A DNA stretch of 64,000 nucleotides from Halomonas sp. 'Soap Lake #6' (GCF_003031405.1 NZ_CP020469.1:3906001-3970000), one strand, 5' to 3'. Positions 56,091 through 64,000 are shown, numbered from the stretch's first letter. Numbers and translations: made by a program. Notes: generated by a model not told the origin, from the letters alone.

Positions 56091-56840
56091 ATGACCGATA
56101 CGAACGACACCGCGCCCGAAAGCAACACCACTGGCCCTGAAAGCGTCGACGCCCCGCTGCACCGCCGAGGAATTAAAAGCTATGTGATTCGTGCTGGGCG
56201 TATGACGCAAGCGCAAGGCCGCGGCTTGGAAGAGGTATGGCCGCGCTTGGGGCTGACCATCGCTGACGGCCTCCAGGATTTAGACACCCTGTTTGGCCGC
56301 CAGGCGCCCCGCGTGGTGGAAATTGGCTTTGGCATGGGCAATTCGTTAATTGAACAGGCCGAAACTCACCCAGATACCGACTTTATTGGTATCGAAGTGC
56401 ATGCCCCTGGCGTTGGCAAGCTACTGGATGAAGTCGATAAGCGTGGCCTGACTAACCTGCGCGTTTATCGTGAAGATGCCCTGGCAGTGCTGGAACAGTG
56501 CCTTCCTGAGAGTTCGCTGACCACGCTACAGCTGTTCTTCCCTGATCCGTGGCCAAAGAAAAAACACCATAAGCGGCGCATTGTGCAACCCGCCTTTGTA
56601 GAGCTGATTCGCACTCGCCTGATGCCCGGTGGCACTTTCCACATGGCCACCGACTGGGAAGCCTATGCGGAGTGGATGGCCGAGGTTATGGAGGCTGCTC
56701 CCGGCTACGCGAATACCGCAAGCCCGGACACCACCCCCTACGTACCACGCCCCGATTTCCGCCCGCTAACCAAGTTTGAAGCCCGCGGTGAAAAACTTGG
56801 CCATGGCGTATGGGATTTGATCTATCGTCGAGAAGGGTAA
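56091..56840 (+). CDS. trmB: tRNA (guanine-N7-)-methyltransferase
   Basis: SAM-dependent enzyme that makes m7G46 in tRNA variable loops. It is 249 aa with an acidic, poorly conserved N terminus, [15 protein letters not shown], the SAM motif [16 protein letters not shown] (about 75-90), [15 protein letters not shown], and the signature [17 protein letters not shown]. Length and motifs are standard. It begins 12 nt after thiG and is probably cotranscribed with thiSG. Confidence 0.96.
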   Translation: MTDTNDTAPESNTTGPESVDAPLHRRGIKSYVIRAGRMTQAQGRGLEEVWPRLGLTIADGLQDLDTLFGRQAPRVVEIGFGMGNSLIEQAETHPDTDFIGIEVHAPGVGKLLDEVDKRGLTNLRVYREDALAVLEQCLPESSLTTLQLFFPDPWPKKKHHKRRIVQPAFVELIRTRLMPGGTFHMATDWEAYAEWMAEVMEAAPGYANTASPDTTPYVPRPDFRPLTKFEARGEKLGHGVWDLIYRREG

Positions 56841-56884
56841 GGGCCTGCCGGGCCATAACGTAGGCAAATACACATTAAAGGCGC

Positions 56885-57874
56885 TTATCGTACAACGCGA
56901 TGTATGTCTCCTTCGCCACTTTCAAAGGCGTCGATATTGGCCAGGGTGGTTTCGGCAATATTGGTTAGCGCCTCGGTGGTGAAGAAGGCCTGATGGCCGG
57001 TAATCAGCACGTTATGGAAAGTGGTCAGGCGCATAAACTGATCATCATCAATCACTTTGTGCGATAGGTCCTCGAAAAACAGCTGCTCCTCTTCTTCGTA
57101 TACATCCAGCCCCAGGCGGCCAATATGGCCACTCTTTAGACCGGCAATCACCGCCTGAGTATCGACCACTCGCCCGCGTCCGGTATTAATCAGCATCACA
57201 CCCTGTTTCATTTGTGCAATGGCCGCAGCATTAATCAGGTGATCAGTATCTGGTGTTAACGGGCAGTGCAGAGAAACAATATCGGCCTGGGCATAAAGTG
57301 TTTCAAGCGGCACATACTCTACAAACTCTTTAGCCTGCGGATTAGGGAGTGGATCATGAGCGAGAATACGACAACCAAAGCCATGCATGATGTCAGCAAA
57401 AATCAGCCCAATATGCCCAGTGCCAATCACCCCAACAGTTTTGCCATGTAGGTCGAACCCCAGCAGGCCATCAAGTGCAAAATTGCCTTCCCGGACGCGG
57501 TTATAAGCGCGGAAGGTCATACGATTCAGACTCATCACCAGCGCCACAGCATGCTCAGCAACTGCATGGGGCGAATAGGCAGGCACTCGTGCCACCGTAA
57601 TCCCCAGTCGCTCGGCCGCCGCTAAGTCAACATGATTAAATCCCGCCGAGCGCAGCGCAACCAACCGCGTACCGCCTGCATAAAGCTGTTCAAGCACCCC
57701 AGCATCTAGGTGATCGTTTACAAAAACGCACACACCATCAAACCCTTTGGCTAAAGGGGCAGTATCAATGGTCAGGCGTGCATCAAAGAAGCTTAGATCG
57801 TGGCGCTTAGTCGCGCTGGCACGACTAAGAAAGGCTTGATCGTAAGGTTTGGCGCTAAAAACAGCGATGCGCAT
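56885..57874 (-). CDS. ldhA: D-lactate dehydrogenase (2-hydroxyacid dehydrogenase)
   Basis: NAD-dependent fermentative D-lactate dehydrogenase. The 329 aa equal E. coli LdhA, with the same N terminus ([16 protein letters not shown]), NAD motif [12 protein letters not shown] (about 151), catalytic Arg in [11 protein letters not shown], Glu in [13 protein letters not shown] and His in [14 protein letters not shown] is about 8 nt before the ATG at 57874. Upstream on the same strand lies the candidate small RNA and its terminator, so ldhA needs its own promoter within about 100 nt. Confidence 0.92.
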   Translation of the reverse strand: MRIAVFSAKPYDQAFLSRASATKRHDLSFFDARLTIDTAPLAKGFDGVCVFVNDHLDAGVLEQLYAGGTRLVALRSAGFNHVDLAAAERLGITVARVPAYSPHAVAEHAVALVMSLNRMTFRAYNRVREGNFALDGLLGFDLHGKTVGVIGTGHIGLIFADIMHGFGCRILAHDPLPNPQAKEFVEYVPLETLYAQADIVSLHCPLTPDTDHLINAAAIAQMKQGVMLINTGRGRVVDTQAVIAGLKSGHIGRLGLDVYEEEEQLFFEDLSHKVIDDDQFMRLTTFHNVLITGHQAFFTTEALTNIAETTLANIDAFESGEGDIHRVVR

Positions 57875-57983
57875 GGGAGGCTCTCCTGACGTATGGTAGG
57901 TGCTCAGCATAGGCAATACGATCAGCATCTGCCCAAACGCAGCGCATATTTGTTATGTGAGGAGTATAGAAAAGCGACGCTAG

Positions 57984-58013
57984 AAAAAAAGAAAGCCGCT
58001 CCAAAGGAGCGGC
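57984..58013 (-). terminator. Intrinsic terminator of the candidate small RNA
   Basis: GCCGCTCC (58013-58006), loop TTT, GGAGCGGC (58002-57995), then TTTCTTTTTTT on the minus strand. It could also end read-through from the AEC transporter gene. Confidence 0.92.
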
Positions 58014-58104
58014 AAAAGACCGTGACTAGCAATGAGAGGGAGAAACCATGACAGGAAACTGGCGGTTTCTGTCGTGGTCTGTGGCGTCTCATCAAACGCC
58101 GACC
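57984..58104 (-). ncRNA. Candidate Fur-controlled small RNA (RyhB/PrrF-like in context)
   Basis: Minus-strand transcript predicted from about 58104 to 57985, roughly 120 nt. Stem 1: TGGTC and GGCGT (58105-58096) with ACGCC (58087-58083) and GACCA (58079-58075). Stem 2: GACAGAAAC (58073-58065) with GTTT/CTGTC (58059-58050), one bulged C. An unpaired C/U-rich stretch follows (58049-58014) with UUUCUCCCUCUC, able to pair with Shine-Dalgarno sequences, and CAUUGCU, which as I recall is in the RyhB core. Stem 3 is an intrinsic terminator. The promoter carries a Fur-like box. No protein-coding frame explains this conserved layout. Existence, ends and targets are inference. Confidence 0.68.
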
Positions 58105-58109
58105 ATCAC

Positions 58110-58138
58110 AATATAATCATTCTCATTTACCCCGTCAA
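58110..58138 (-). promoter_or_regulatory. Sigma-70 promoter with overlapping Fur-like box
   Basis: On the minus strand: -35 TTGACG (58138-58133), a 17-nt spacer, -10 TATATT (58115-58110). The spacer and -10 contain AATGAGAATGATTATATT (58127-58110), which matches the Fur core GAGAATGATTAT. A Fur dimer here would cover the promoter. The predicted start is near 58104. Confidence 0.8.
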
Positions 58139-58171
58139 CACAAATGCGAATACTTTTTATTTATTTTTAAA

Positions 58172-59086
58172 TTACCCCACCAATTTCAGCCAAAAAGGCA
58201 GTGTCACCATCGCCATTAACGTCTGTCCGGTAATAATTGCTGCCATTAATTCAGCATCACCCCCTAGCTGACGAGCGAGAATATAAGCCGACGTCGCGGT
58301 GGGTAGCGCAGCAAATAGTAGCGCTACATCGCGGCTAACGCTGTCTAGCCCCAGTAACCACGCCAGCAACAGCACCAACATGGGCATGAACAGCAATTTA
58401 ATGGCATTAGTGGCAACAACGCCTCGGTCAAAGCGCAGCAGCGCTGCAGGTCGTAGTGCCACACCAACCGCCACTAACCCCAGTGGCAGTGCTGCGCGCC
58501 CTAGCAGCTCTACAGTATCCTGGCTCCAACCTGGTAGCCCAACCCCAGACAGGTTCAAACCAATACCCACCAAACAGCCTAGTATTAGCGGGTTCTTCGC
58601 TAGCGCTAAGGCGCTTTTACCCAAGCTGGAACTACCTAATGTGCCTGCGGCCACAAAACTTGCCACACACATCACGTTGACCACCGGCACCATTAACGCC
58701 ACCGCTACCGCCGCCGTGGTAGCTCCCGCACTGCCATGTAGTGCTGCCGCACCGGCGACACCTACATATGTGTTAAAGCGCACAGCCCCTTGAAACACCG
58801 AGGTAAACGCCGCTGGCGATAACCGCAGCCAAGCGCGGAAATACCACAGTAATAGCCCAAATAACCCCATTGCGACTAATAACACCAGGGCTAACCGACC
58901 TACTGGTACTTGACTTACATCCGCCGTGGCAAGCGTGCCCACCAGCATTGCAGGAAACAACACAAAGTAAATTAAGCGCTCCATGTGCGGCCAAAACGTT
59001 GTGCTCGGCCAGCGCAAGTAACCAATTACTACACCTAACAGAATTAACAAAAACAGCGGCCCCAGCGCTCCGCTAATGCTTTCCAT
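58172..59086 (-). CDS. AEC family transporter (auxin efflux carrier-like permease)
   Basis: Inner-membrane permease of 304 aa, ten predicted TM helices. Family landmarks are the N-terminal PLFLLILLGVVIGYL, NPLILGCLVGIGLNLSG in the middle and AALPTATSAYILARQLGGD before the last helices. Members export or import organic acids such as malate or malonate; the substrate is not determinable. AAGGAG lies before the ATG at 59086. The downstream gap contains the candidate small RNA on the same strand. Confidence 0.88.
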   Translation of the reverse strand: MESISGALGPLFLLILLGVVIGYLRWPSTTFWPHMERLIYFVLFPAMLVGTLATADVSQVPVGRLALVLLVAMGLFGLLLWYFRAWLRLSPAAFTSVFQGAVRFNTYVGVAGAAALHGSAGATTAAVAVALMVPVVNVMCVASFVAAGTLGSSSLGKSALALAKNPLILGCLVGIGLNLSGVGLPGWSQDTVELLGRAALPLGLVAVGVALRPAALLRFDRGVVATNAIKLLFMPMLVLLLAWLLGLDSVSRDVALLFAALPTATSAYILARQLGGDAELMAAIITGQTLMAMVTLPFWLKLVG

Positions 59087-59193
59087 GACGACTCCTTATT
59101 AAGTGCGACATCCCAGCACAGCGGACATCTGAGAGATTGCTGTTACCATAAACTAAACTCCCGCCTTACGGCCTGCGTAGCGACTATTTTGCC

Positions 59194-59697
59194 ATGAAGA
59201 AACTGCCCACACCTGCCTACTTTACGGGTTTCCCAGCACTTAAAGTGCTTATTCTTGTGACCTGTTTGGCCCTAGCAGCTTGCGCGTGGTATGTCTTTGC
59301 CAACTGGTTACGAGATGATGGTGATGTGATGTGGTTCACTCCTACCCCGGGTTGTGATTTACACGCCCAGCCTTGCTCTGCCATGCTAGGCGATAAAGGC
59401 CGGATCACACTAACAGTCAGTGCTGACGGCCGCATTGATGCCCTGGAAATTGTGCCGCTGGAAGTAACGGTGGAAGGCATCGACGCTGACCAGGTCAGCG
59501 TTGACTTTATCGGCAGGGATATGGAGATGGGCTTGCACCGATTCAGCTTAACTGCGGCGGCTCCAGGCCTCTTTCATGGTCAAGGCCAAGTAGGTATTTG
59601 CACCCAAGCCGTAATGCCCTGGCGAGCACGTGTCATACTGGAGACCCCAGAGGGCAAGTTAGGCAGCTGGTTCGATTTTGACGTGATTCGGAGTTAA
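59194..59697 (+). CDS. Membrane-anchored hypothetical protein upstream of an Sco gene
   Basis: The 167-aa protein is not one I recognise. It has one N-terminal TM helix (about 17-36) and a presumably periplasmic domain of beta-strand character with CDLHAQPC (about 54-61), where two Cys and a His could bind metal, and a third Cys in GICTQAV. The DNA stop overlaps the next ATG by one base, so it is coupled with the Sco gene. A role in copper handling or cytochrome oxidase assembly is inferred from position only. Confidence 0.75.
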   Translation: MKKLPTPAYFTGFPALKVLILVTCLALAACAWYVFANWLRDDGDVMWFTPTPGCDLHAQPCSAMLGDKGRITLTVSADGRIDALEIVPLEVTVEGIDADQVSVDFIGRDMEMGLHRFSLTAAAPGLFHGQGQVGICTQAVMPWRARVILETPEGKLGSWFDFDVIRS

Positions 59698-59702
59698 TGG
59701 GT

Positions 59703-60311
59703 ATGGCAGCTAAAACAAGCAAACGTAAAGTGCTGTGGCTGGGATTAGGGCTGCTAGTCGCTCTACTGGTCGTTGGTCTTATTGGCCTTTATCAAACAGC
59801 TACTAGCACCAACAGCGACGAGCCCATGGGCGGGCCGATTGAAATGCCTTCCACCCAAGGCGATTTCTCGTTAGCCCAGCTTGAGGAAGGTGACATTGCC
59901 ATCGTCTCGTTTGGTTATACCTACTGCCCCGACGTATGCCCCATCAATCAAGCCGTTAAACGTCAGGCGCTTGCCCAGTTAGATGAAACCCAGCGTGAAC
60001 GCGTAGTACCACTATTGATTACCGTCGACCCCGAGCGAGACACACTTTCGCGAATGGAAGAGTACATGCAGTTTTTCGGGAGCGAATTTATTGGTTTGGT
60101 GGGCAGCCAGGCACAGCTGGAAGACGCTGCAGCCCGCTATGGCGTCATTTGGCGGCGCGTCGAGGCACCTGACTCAGCAATGTCATACACCATTGATCAC
60201 AGCGCATCACTGTTTCTAGTCAACCGGGAGGGCGAGATTTTACAGCGAGTGCTCTACTCGCCAACGCCCCACGGGCTCATTTCGGCGCTGGACAACGCAC
60301 TTGCTCGGTAG
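59703..60311 (+). CDS. Sco1/SenC family copper chaperone
   Basis: Membrane-anchored thioredoxin-fold protein of about 202 aa, one N-terminal TM (about 12-33). The copper ligands are in YTYCPDVCPINQ (CxxxC, about 82-86) and the conserved histidine in TIDHSASLFLV. Sco proteins deliver copper to the CuA site of cytochrome c oxidase in the periplasm. ATG 59703 is 9 nt after GGAG; the ATG at 59697, which overlaps the previous stop, is also possible. The 14-bp region of its stop codon is duplicated. Confidence 0.9.
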   Translation: MAAKTSKRKVLWLGLGLLVALLVVGLIGLYQTATSTNSDEPMGGPIEMPSTQGDFSLAQLEEGDIAIVSFGYTYCPDVCPINQAVKRQALAQLDETQRERVVPLLITVDPERDTLSRMEEYMQFFGSEFIGLVGSQAQLEDAAARYGVIWRRVEAPDSAMSYTIDHSASLFLVNREGEILQRVLYSPTPHGLISALDNALAR

Positions 60312-60330
60312 TTAAGGCTCGGTAGTTAAA
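60303..60330. repeat. 14-bp tandem repeat, 2 copies, across two convergent stop codons
   Basis: GCTCGGTAGTTAAG (60303-60316) and its near copy (60317-60330, last base changed). The Sco stop (60309-60311) and the stop of the convergent esterase (60312-60314) both lie in the first unit. Confidence 0.9.
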
Positions 60331-61409
60331 GCGTTAAGACCGTTTTCCTCCTGCTCTAGGGCCTCTTGCTGCACTAGAGCACTCTGCAACCTATCCAGCA
60401 TGGCCATTAAGGCTCTAACCTGAGTGCCTTCGCGGGTATCGTGAAGCGGGCTTAGTTGCCAGGTACTTTCGGCAAAGCCCCACCAGTCCCAACACCCTTG
60501 GGGGTTAGCCATGCTGCTTTTGGCCTGAGGGTATAACACTACCTGCCCATACTCTTCAGCCCAGCGGTTTAGGCCGCTGTGGCGAATAAAGGTATCACCA
60601 ATGGCATCGGCGCTCATTTGACAGCCATGCAATGCTACAGTGACCGGGCAACCACCCGCCTCGCACACTTCGGGTATAAACACATAGCCAGTATTTGCCA
60701 GCCCTTTTACCGCGAATTCTGACTGGTCAAATGCTACCAGTTCACCTTCGCTGGCAGCGAGCTGGCGTTCAGGATAAAGCCAGCCAAGCATTTCACTTGC
60801 CACATCCTCATTACAGGCTAATACATGGCTGCCACCACCTTGGCGGCAGCCACCTAATGACTGAGGATCGATGGCCGCTTCTCGGGGTAGTCGTACGGGC
60901 CAGCCATGCCCGGTAGCATCACTACTAACAGCGCGAAGCTGATCTGGTGAGCCAAGCCAGGTCTGCCACTGCTCTGCCAGCAGACTGCCAAGTTCTGGCA
61001 CGACCACGCCGTCCTCCGCACCATGCCATACAAAAGCACGTAGCAAGCTTAAAGCTTCCTGGCTACCCACCTGCCCTTGGGACGCATAGCGCTCTCTACG
61101 CGCATCCAGGTCATCCAGGGAAGGTAAGCCACGACGAGTGGTCATACATTGGTTAAGCGCTAGGCTTAATGCCCCTTGGGCACAGCCCCAAGGCCCGGCC
61201 GCTAATATGCCTACACCGCTAAAGCGCTCTGGCCATGCTACTGCCAGCTGTGCTGCCATATAGCCGCCTGACGATACACCTACAACACTGGCCTGGTCAC
61301 TAGTAGCGCTTAGTTGAGGCAGAGATGCGGGCTTTTCAGCGTAGGCGACGCTGGTTACCAGCATCGCAAGCACACCGGCAGAGCTACGCACAAATGGGGC
61401 TGAGCACAT
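60312..61409 (-). CDS. Secreted PHB-depolymerase-like esterase
   Basis: Exported alpha/beta hydrolase of 365 aa, signal peptide about 1-24 (cleaved after AYA). The lipase box is GVSSGGY (serine near 46), DGVVVPELG supplies the probable acid, and C-terminal YPQAKSSMANPQGCWDWWGF is the signature of the PHB-depolymerase/feruloyl esterase group; the histidine is likely in GCQMSADAIGDTFIRHSGLN or GHGWP. Multiple cysteines fit an extracytoplasmic enzyme. It starts 3 nt after the FKBP stop, so the two genes are probably one unit. Whether it hydrolyses PHB is untested. Confidence 0.82.
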   Translation of the reverse strand: MCSAPFVRSSAGVLAMLVTSVAYAEKPASLPQLSATSDQASVVGVSSGGYMAAQLAVAWPERFSGVGILAAGPWGCAQGALSLALNQCMTTRRGLPSLDDLDARRERYASQGQVGSQEALSLLRAFVWHGAEDGVVVPELGSLLAEQWQTWLGSPDQLRAVSSDATGHGWPVRLPREAAIDPQSLGGCRQGGGSHVLACNEDVASEMLGWLYPERQLAASEGELVAFDQSEFAVKGLANTGYVFIPEVCEAGGCPVTVALHGCQMSADAIGDTFIRHSGLNRWAEEYGQVVLYPQAKSSMANPQGCWDWWGFAESTWQLSPLHDTREGTQVRALMAMLDRLQSALVQQEALEQEENGLNALTTEP

Positions 61410-61412
61410 AGG

Positions 61413-62093
61413 TTACTCGACGCCTAAAAGTTCAACGCGGAAGGTCAGCACTTCATTGGGGCCGATTGGGCCTTGGCCGCTAGCTCCATAGGCCAGCTCA
61501 GCAGGGATATACAGCATCCAGCTATCGCCCACGCTCATTAATTGCAGAGCTTCCTGCCAGCCTTCAATCACTTGGTTTACCTGGAAGCTCACCGATTGAC
61601 CACGTTCAAAAGAGCTATCAAACACGGTGCCATCCAGCAGCATGCCTTCGTAGTTAACCTCAACCGTGTCTTCCGGGCCTGGCGTCGCGCCATCACCAGA
61701 CTCCAGTACTTCATACTGCAGGCCAGACTCTGTGACAGTGACTTCGTCACGCTCCGCGTTCTCAGCTAGAAAAGTGTCTCCTTCTACACTTTTCATCATC
61801 GCGATCTCTTCTGCTTCCCGCTCACGCGCCTGTATGGATTGCTCTTGAAAAGCAACCAGCGCTTCCATCATATCTTCTTCGCTAAGCGCTAAATCATTAC
61901 CCTCAAATACGTCACGCATGCCACCTGTAAAGGCGTCGAGATCAAGATCTTCAATATCGGCCTGCATGCTTTCACCTAACGTAACTCCTAAGCTATAGGC
62001 AAGGCGCTGTTCATCGGTTTCAGGCGCCGCCGCTGCAAATGGAGCGACTAGCAGCAAACCCGTTAGGGCCGTGGAAGAGAGCAGTGCTTTCAT
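61413..62093 (-). CDS. Periplasmic FKBP-type peptidyl-prolyl isomerase (FkpA/Mip-like)
   Basis: Proline isomerase and chaperone of 226 aa. Signal peptide about 1-22 (cleaved after AAA), an N-terminal helical dimerisation domain with DEQRLAYSLGVTLGESM, a long connecting helix rich in Glu/Arg, and a C-terminal FKBP domain with VEVNYEGMLLDGTVFDSSFERG and IPAELAYGASGQGPIGPNEVLTF (parts). AAGG lies 8 nt before the ATG at 62093. Coupled to the downstream secreted esterase, it may help fold that enzyme. Confidence 0.93.
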   Translation of the reverse strand: MKALLSSTALTGLLLVAPFAAAAPETDEQRLAYSLGVTLGESMQADIEDLDLDAFTGGMRDVFEGNDLALSEEDMMEALVAFQEQSIQAREREAEEIAMMKSVEGDTFLAENAERDEVTVTESGLQYEVLESGDGATPGPEDTVEVNYEGMLLDGTVFDSSFERGQSVSFQVNQVIEGWQEALQLMSVGDSWMLYIPAELAYGASGQGPIGPNEVLTFRVELLGVE

Positions 62094-62220
62094 GAAAAAA
62101 ACCTTATTCAGAGGCGCTGTACGCCAAAAATTTAGTGCCTTAAAGACTAACACCCGCCGCTCCAGGCTGCATTAGCTGAAACGACAGGTGTTGATCAGAC
62201 CACAGATACCAAGAGAGGTT

Positions 62221-62247
62221 TAAGGCCTGTTGAACCAATAGGCCTTA
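62221..62247 (-). terminator. Terminator-like stem after teaD
   Basis: TAAGGCCT (62221-62228) pairs with AGGCCTTA (62240-62247) around an 11-nt loop, downstream of the minus-strand teaD. The following minus-strand bases (AAACCTCTC) are a poor T-run. Confidence 0.5.
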
Positions 62248-62255
62248 TTAGTGCG

Positions 62256-62699
62256 TTACACCACTAGCGTAGGACAGTGCGCCGCACCCGCTACACGCTG
62301 AGAAACACTGCCAAGCAGCAGGCTTTTCTCACCATTGGTGCCCTGGGCACCAATCACAATCAGGTCACACTCACGCTTATGAGCGAAGCGCACAATGGTA
62401 CGCGATGGTCGACCGCCTTTAACAAAAGCTCTGACCCGAACGCTATCGGCACCCAATTCAATCGCGTGAGCCTTCGCATGCACCGCGATTTCGGTGGCGT
62501 ACTCTTTCAGCGCGTCATCGGGGATGTCGAGTTTATTTGGCCGTACCATGGAAAGCGATGCCTCCAGCAGGCTGTGGTGCTTAAATACACACAGCAAGTA
62601 GAGTTCCGCACCGGTGAGCAGATGCAACCCAACTGCCTTTTCCAGTGCTCTAATTGCCCCTTTCGAGCCATCCACAGGCACTAAAATGCGATTGAACAT
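62256..62699 (-). CDS. teaD: Universal stress protein TeaD-like, ectoine transporter regulator
   Basis: Single-domain universal stress protein, 147 aa. [21 protein letters not shown] at the N terminus and the ATP-binding G-x2-G-x9-G(S/T) motif, here [17 protein letters not shown], are intact. In Halomonas elongata TeaD is also 147 aa, is encoded directly after teaC, binds ATP and lowers transport by the ectoine TRAP system TeaABC. Position and length support the same role here. AGGATAACG precedes the ATG; the gap to teaC is 21 nt. Confidence 0.85.
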   Translation of the reverse strand: MFNRILVPVDGSKGAIRALEKAVGLHLLTGAELYLLCVFKHHSLLEASLSMVRPNKLDIPDDALKEYATEIAVHAKAHAIELGADSVRVRAFVKGGRPSRTIVRFAHKRECDLIVIGAQGTNGEKSLLLGSVSQRVAGAAHCPTLVV

Positions 62700-62720
62700 G
62701 TGCGTTATCCTGGTGGTGGT

Positions 62721-64000
62721 TTAGCGGAAAGCAAGGTCGCGCAGGAACAGTGCAATCTGTGGATACGCGATAATAAGGCCGGCGGCAGTTACCAGCATAA
62801 TAATAAAGGGAGGTGTTCCTTTTATTACTTCCCAGTAAGGCCGCTTAAATATCGCAATGGCCGTAAATATATCGCACCCAAAGGGTGGCGTTGCCGAGCC
62901 TATCGCAACTTGCAACGTGATCAGCACCCCGACCAGTACAGGATCAAGTCCTGAGGCTGCAATTGCAGGCGCAAAAATCGGCGTGAGCACTAAAATCACC
63001 ACAATGGGATCAACGAACATACAGGCGACAAAAAAAGCAATGGAAATAGCGATCAATACGCCTACTGGACCCGCTTCGTTAATCCCAAAAGTACCTAATA
63101 TCGCTTGGGGAATTTGAGCAAACGAAATAACCCAAGAGAATCCATTCCCTGCCGCCACCAGAATAAAGACCACCGCAGTAATCAAGCCGGTTGATTTGGC
63201 AATGGTGAACATATCCGGAAGCTTTAAGGAGCGGAAAATAACAAACTCAAGCAATACCGCGTACAACACACAAGCTGCCGCTGCTTCAGTAGGGCTAAAT
63301 ATCCCACCGTAAATACCGCCCACAATCAAAACCGGGAAGCCCAGCGGCCACAGTGCTTTCTGTACCGCTACAGCACGCTCTTTCCAGGTCGCTTTTGGCT
63401 CGGTAGGTACCTTATTAACGATGGCATAAATAATGCAGTAGACCGAGAACATCGCCAAAATCAACAACCCCGGTCCAATACCAGCAATAAACAGTTCGGC
63501 AATCGAGGTTTGGGAAATAACCCCGTAAATAATCATGCCAATGCTAGGGGGAATCAAAAAGGCAATATCACTGGAGTTAATAATCAGCGCCAGCGTAAAA
63601 GGGTCTTTATAGCCCGCTTTAAGCATTCGTGGACGCAGCGGTGACCCTACGGCGACGACGGTAGCCTGGGTCGAACCAGACACTGCCCCAAACAGCGTAC
63701 AAGACGTTGCCGTACTTACCGCCAGTCCGCCTTTGATATGCCCAACAAAGGTCATCACCATATCAATCAGGCGATTTGCTGATTGGCCCCTGGTCATAAT
63801 ATCTGCGGCCAGGATAAACATTGGTACAGCAATGAGTGCGGTAGGGCTAATCCCACGCATCATCTGCTGAATCATGGTTTCCATTTGCCCAAGGCCGCCA
63901 AAACTCATAAAGAAGCCTACAAAGGCGGCGGTCATCAATGGAATCATCATCGGGAAGCCGAGCAGCAGCAGCACGATCATGATTGTAATTATCGTTGCAG
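62721..64000 (-). CDS. teaC: TRAP transporter large permease TeaC-like (5' end outside the window)
   Basis: Large membrane subunit of a tripartite ATP-independent periplasmic transporter; 426 codons are visible and the frame stays open to the window edge, so a few N-terminal residues are missing (an internal ATG at 63980 is probably not the start). About 12 TM helices with DctM landmarks: MTRGQSANRLIDMVMTFVG, FGAVSGSTQATVVAVGSPLRPRM, IPPSIGMIIYG, SPTEAAAACVLYA and SATPPFGCDIFTAIAIF. With the adjacent TeaD-like gene it points to ectoine/hydroxyectoine uptake for osmoprotection. teaA and teaB should lie just beyond 64000. Confidence 0.87.
   Translation of the reverse strand, partial: ATIITIMIVLLLLGFPMMIPLMTAAFVGFFMSFGGLGQMETMIQQMMRGISPTALIAVPMFILAADIMTRGQSANRLIDMVMTFVGHIKGGLAVSTATSCTLFGAVSGSTQATVVAVGSPLRPRMLKAGYKDPFTLALIINSSDIAFLIPPSIGMIIYGVISQTSIAELFIAGIGPGLLILAMFSVYCIIYAIVNKVPTEPKATWKERAVAVQKALWPLGFPVLIVGGIYGGIFSPTEAAAACVLYAVLLEFVIFRSLKLPDMFTIAKSTGLITAVVFILVAAGNGFSWVISFAQIPQAILGTFGINEAGPVGVLIAISIAFFVACMFVDPIVVILVLTPIFAPAIAASGLDPVLVGVLITLQVAIGSATPPFGCDIFTAIAIFKRPYWEVIKGTPPFIIMLVTAAGLIIAYPQIALFLRDLAFR

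Noticed and set aside
58032..58271. 79-codon plus-strand frame in the AEC-ldhA gap
   Set aside because: It runs antisense into the AEC gene, and the region is better explained by a minus-strand promoter, structured RNA and terminator.

Overview
The window reads as a chromosomal segment of a moderately halophilic gammaproteobacterium of the Halomonas/Vreelandella type. Supporting this are a TeaC/TeaD-like pair (ectoine TRAP transporter subunit plus its universal-stress-protein partner) at the right edge, the Pseudomonas-like divergent finR/fpr pair, the xseB-ispA-dxs order, glnK-amtB next to ubiK, and a general L-amino acid (aap) transporter beside paired chemoreceptors. G+C looks moderate by eye (not computed). 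I see no tRNA, rRNA, CRISPR, phage or intact insertion sequence. Nearly all DNA is coding and most genes are recognisable.

Layout. 1-6.2 kb: serA; xseB-ispA-dxs (isoprenoid precursors); djlA; a glutathione S-transferase. 6.2-9.8 kb: a TrhA/hemolysin III membrane protein, fmdB-fmdA (formamidase), a repeat-rich 0.5 kb gap, ribA. 10-12 kb: hemE overlapping a spermidine synthase gene. 12-18.2 kb: aapJ1-aapJ2-aapQ-aapM-aapP-ridA, with hairpins around the duplicated binding-protein genes. 18.2-22.9 kb: a histidine phosphatase divergent from phnD-phnC-phnE1-phnE2, then a host-attachment-type protein. 23-29.2 kb: three chemoreceptor genes, two of them behind matching FliA (sigma-28) promoters and carrying the dCache amino-acid-binding signature. 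29.2-34.3 kb: finR/fpr, two glnK paralogues around amtB with a candidate sigma-54 promoter, ubiK. 34.3-41 kb: an iron island (IutA-like receptor, AraC regulator, FhuA-like receptor, FhuD) with three Fur-like boxes and no fhuB/fhuC. 41-47 kb: yifB, FMN reductase, alpha/beta hydrolase, malate synthase G, thioesterase. 47-54.5 kb: a ribose-type sugar ABC operon with a Gfo/Idh/MocA dehydrogenase and a TIM-barrel isomerase, divergent from a LacI regulator, with two matching palindromic operators. 54.5-62 kb: ygdD, thiS-thiG-trmB, ldhA, a candidate small RNA, an AEC transporter, an Sco protein, a PHB-depolymerase-like esterase, an FKBP isomerase. 62.2-64 kb: teaD-teaC (cut by the window end).

The two most interesting signals are non-coding. 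First, the gap between the AEC transporter and ldhA holds, on the minus strand, a near-consensus sigma-70 promoter overlapped by a Fur-like box. About 120 nt of potentially highly structured RNA follow, ending in a textbook intrinsic terminator. This looks like an iron-responsive small RNA of the RyhB/PrrF type. Second, short tandem duplications (9-18 bp units, 2-7 copies) sit again and again at gene boundaries, often across a stop codon or supplying extra start codons (dxs, fhuD). This looks like a lineage-wide slippage process that may tune expression.
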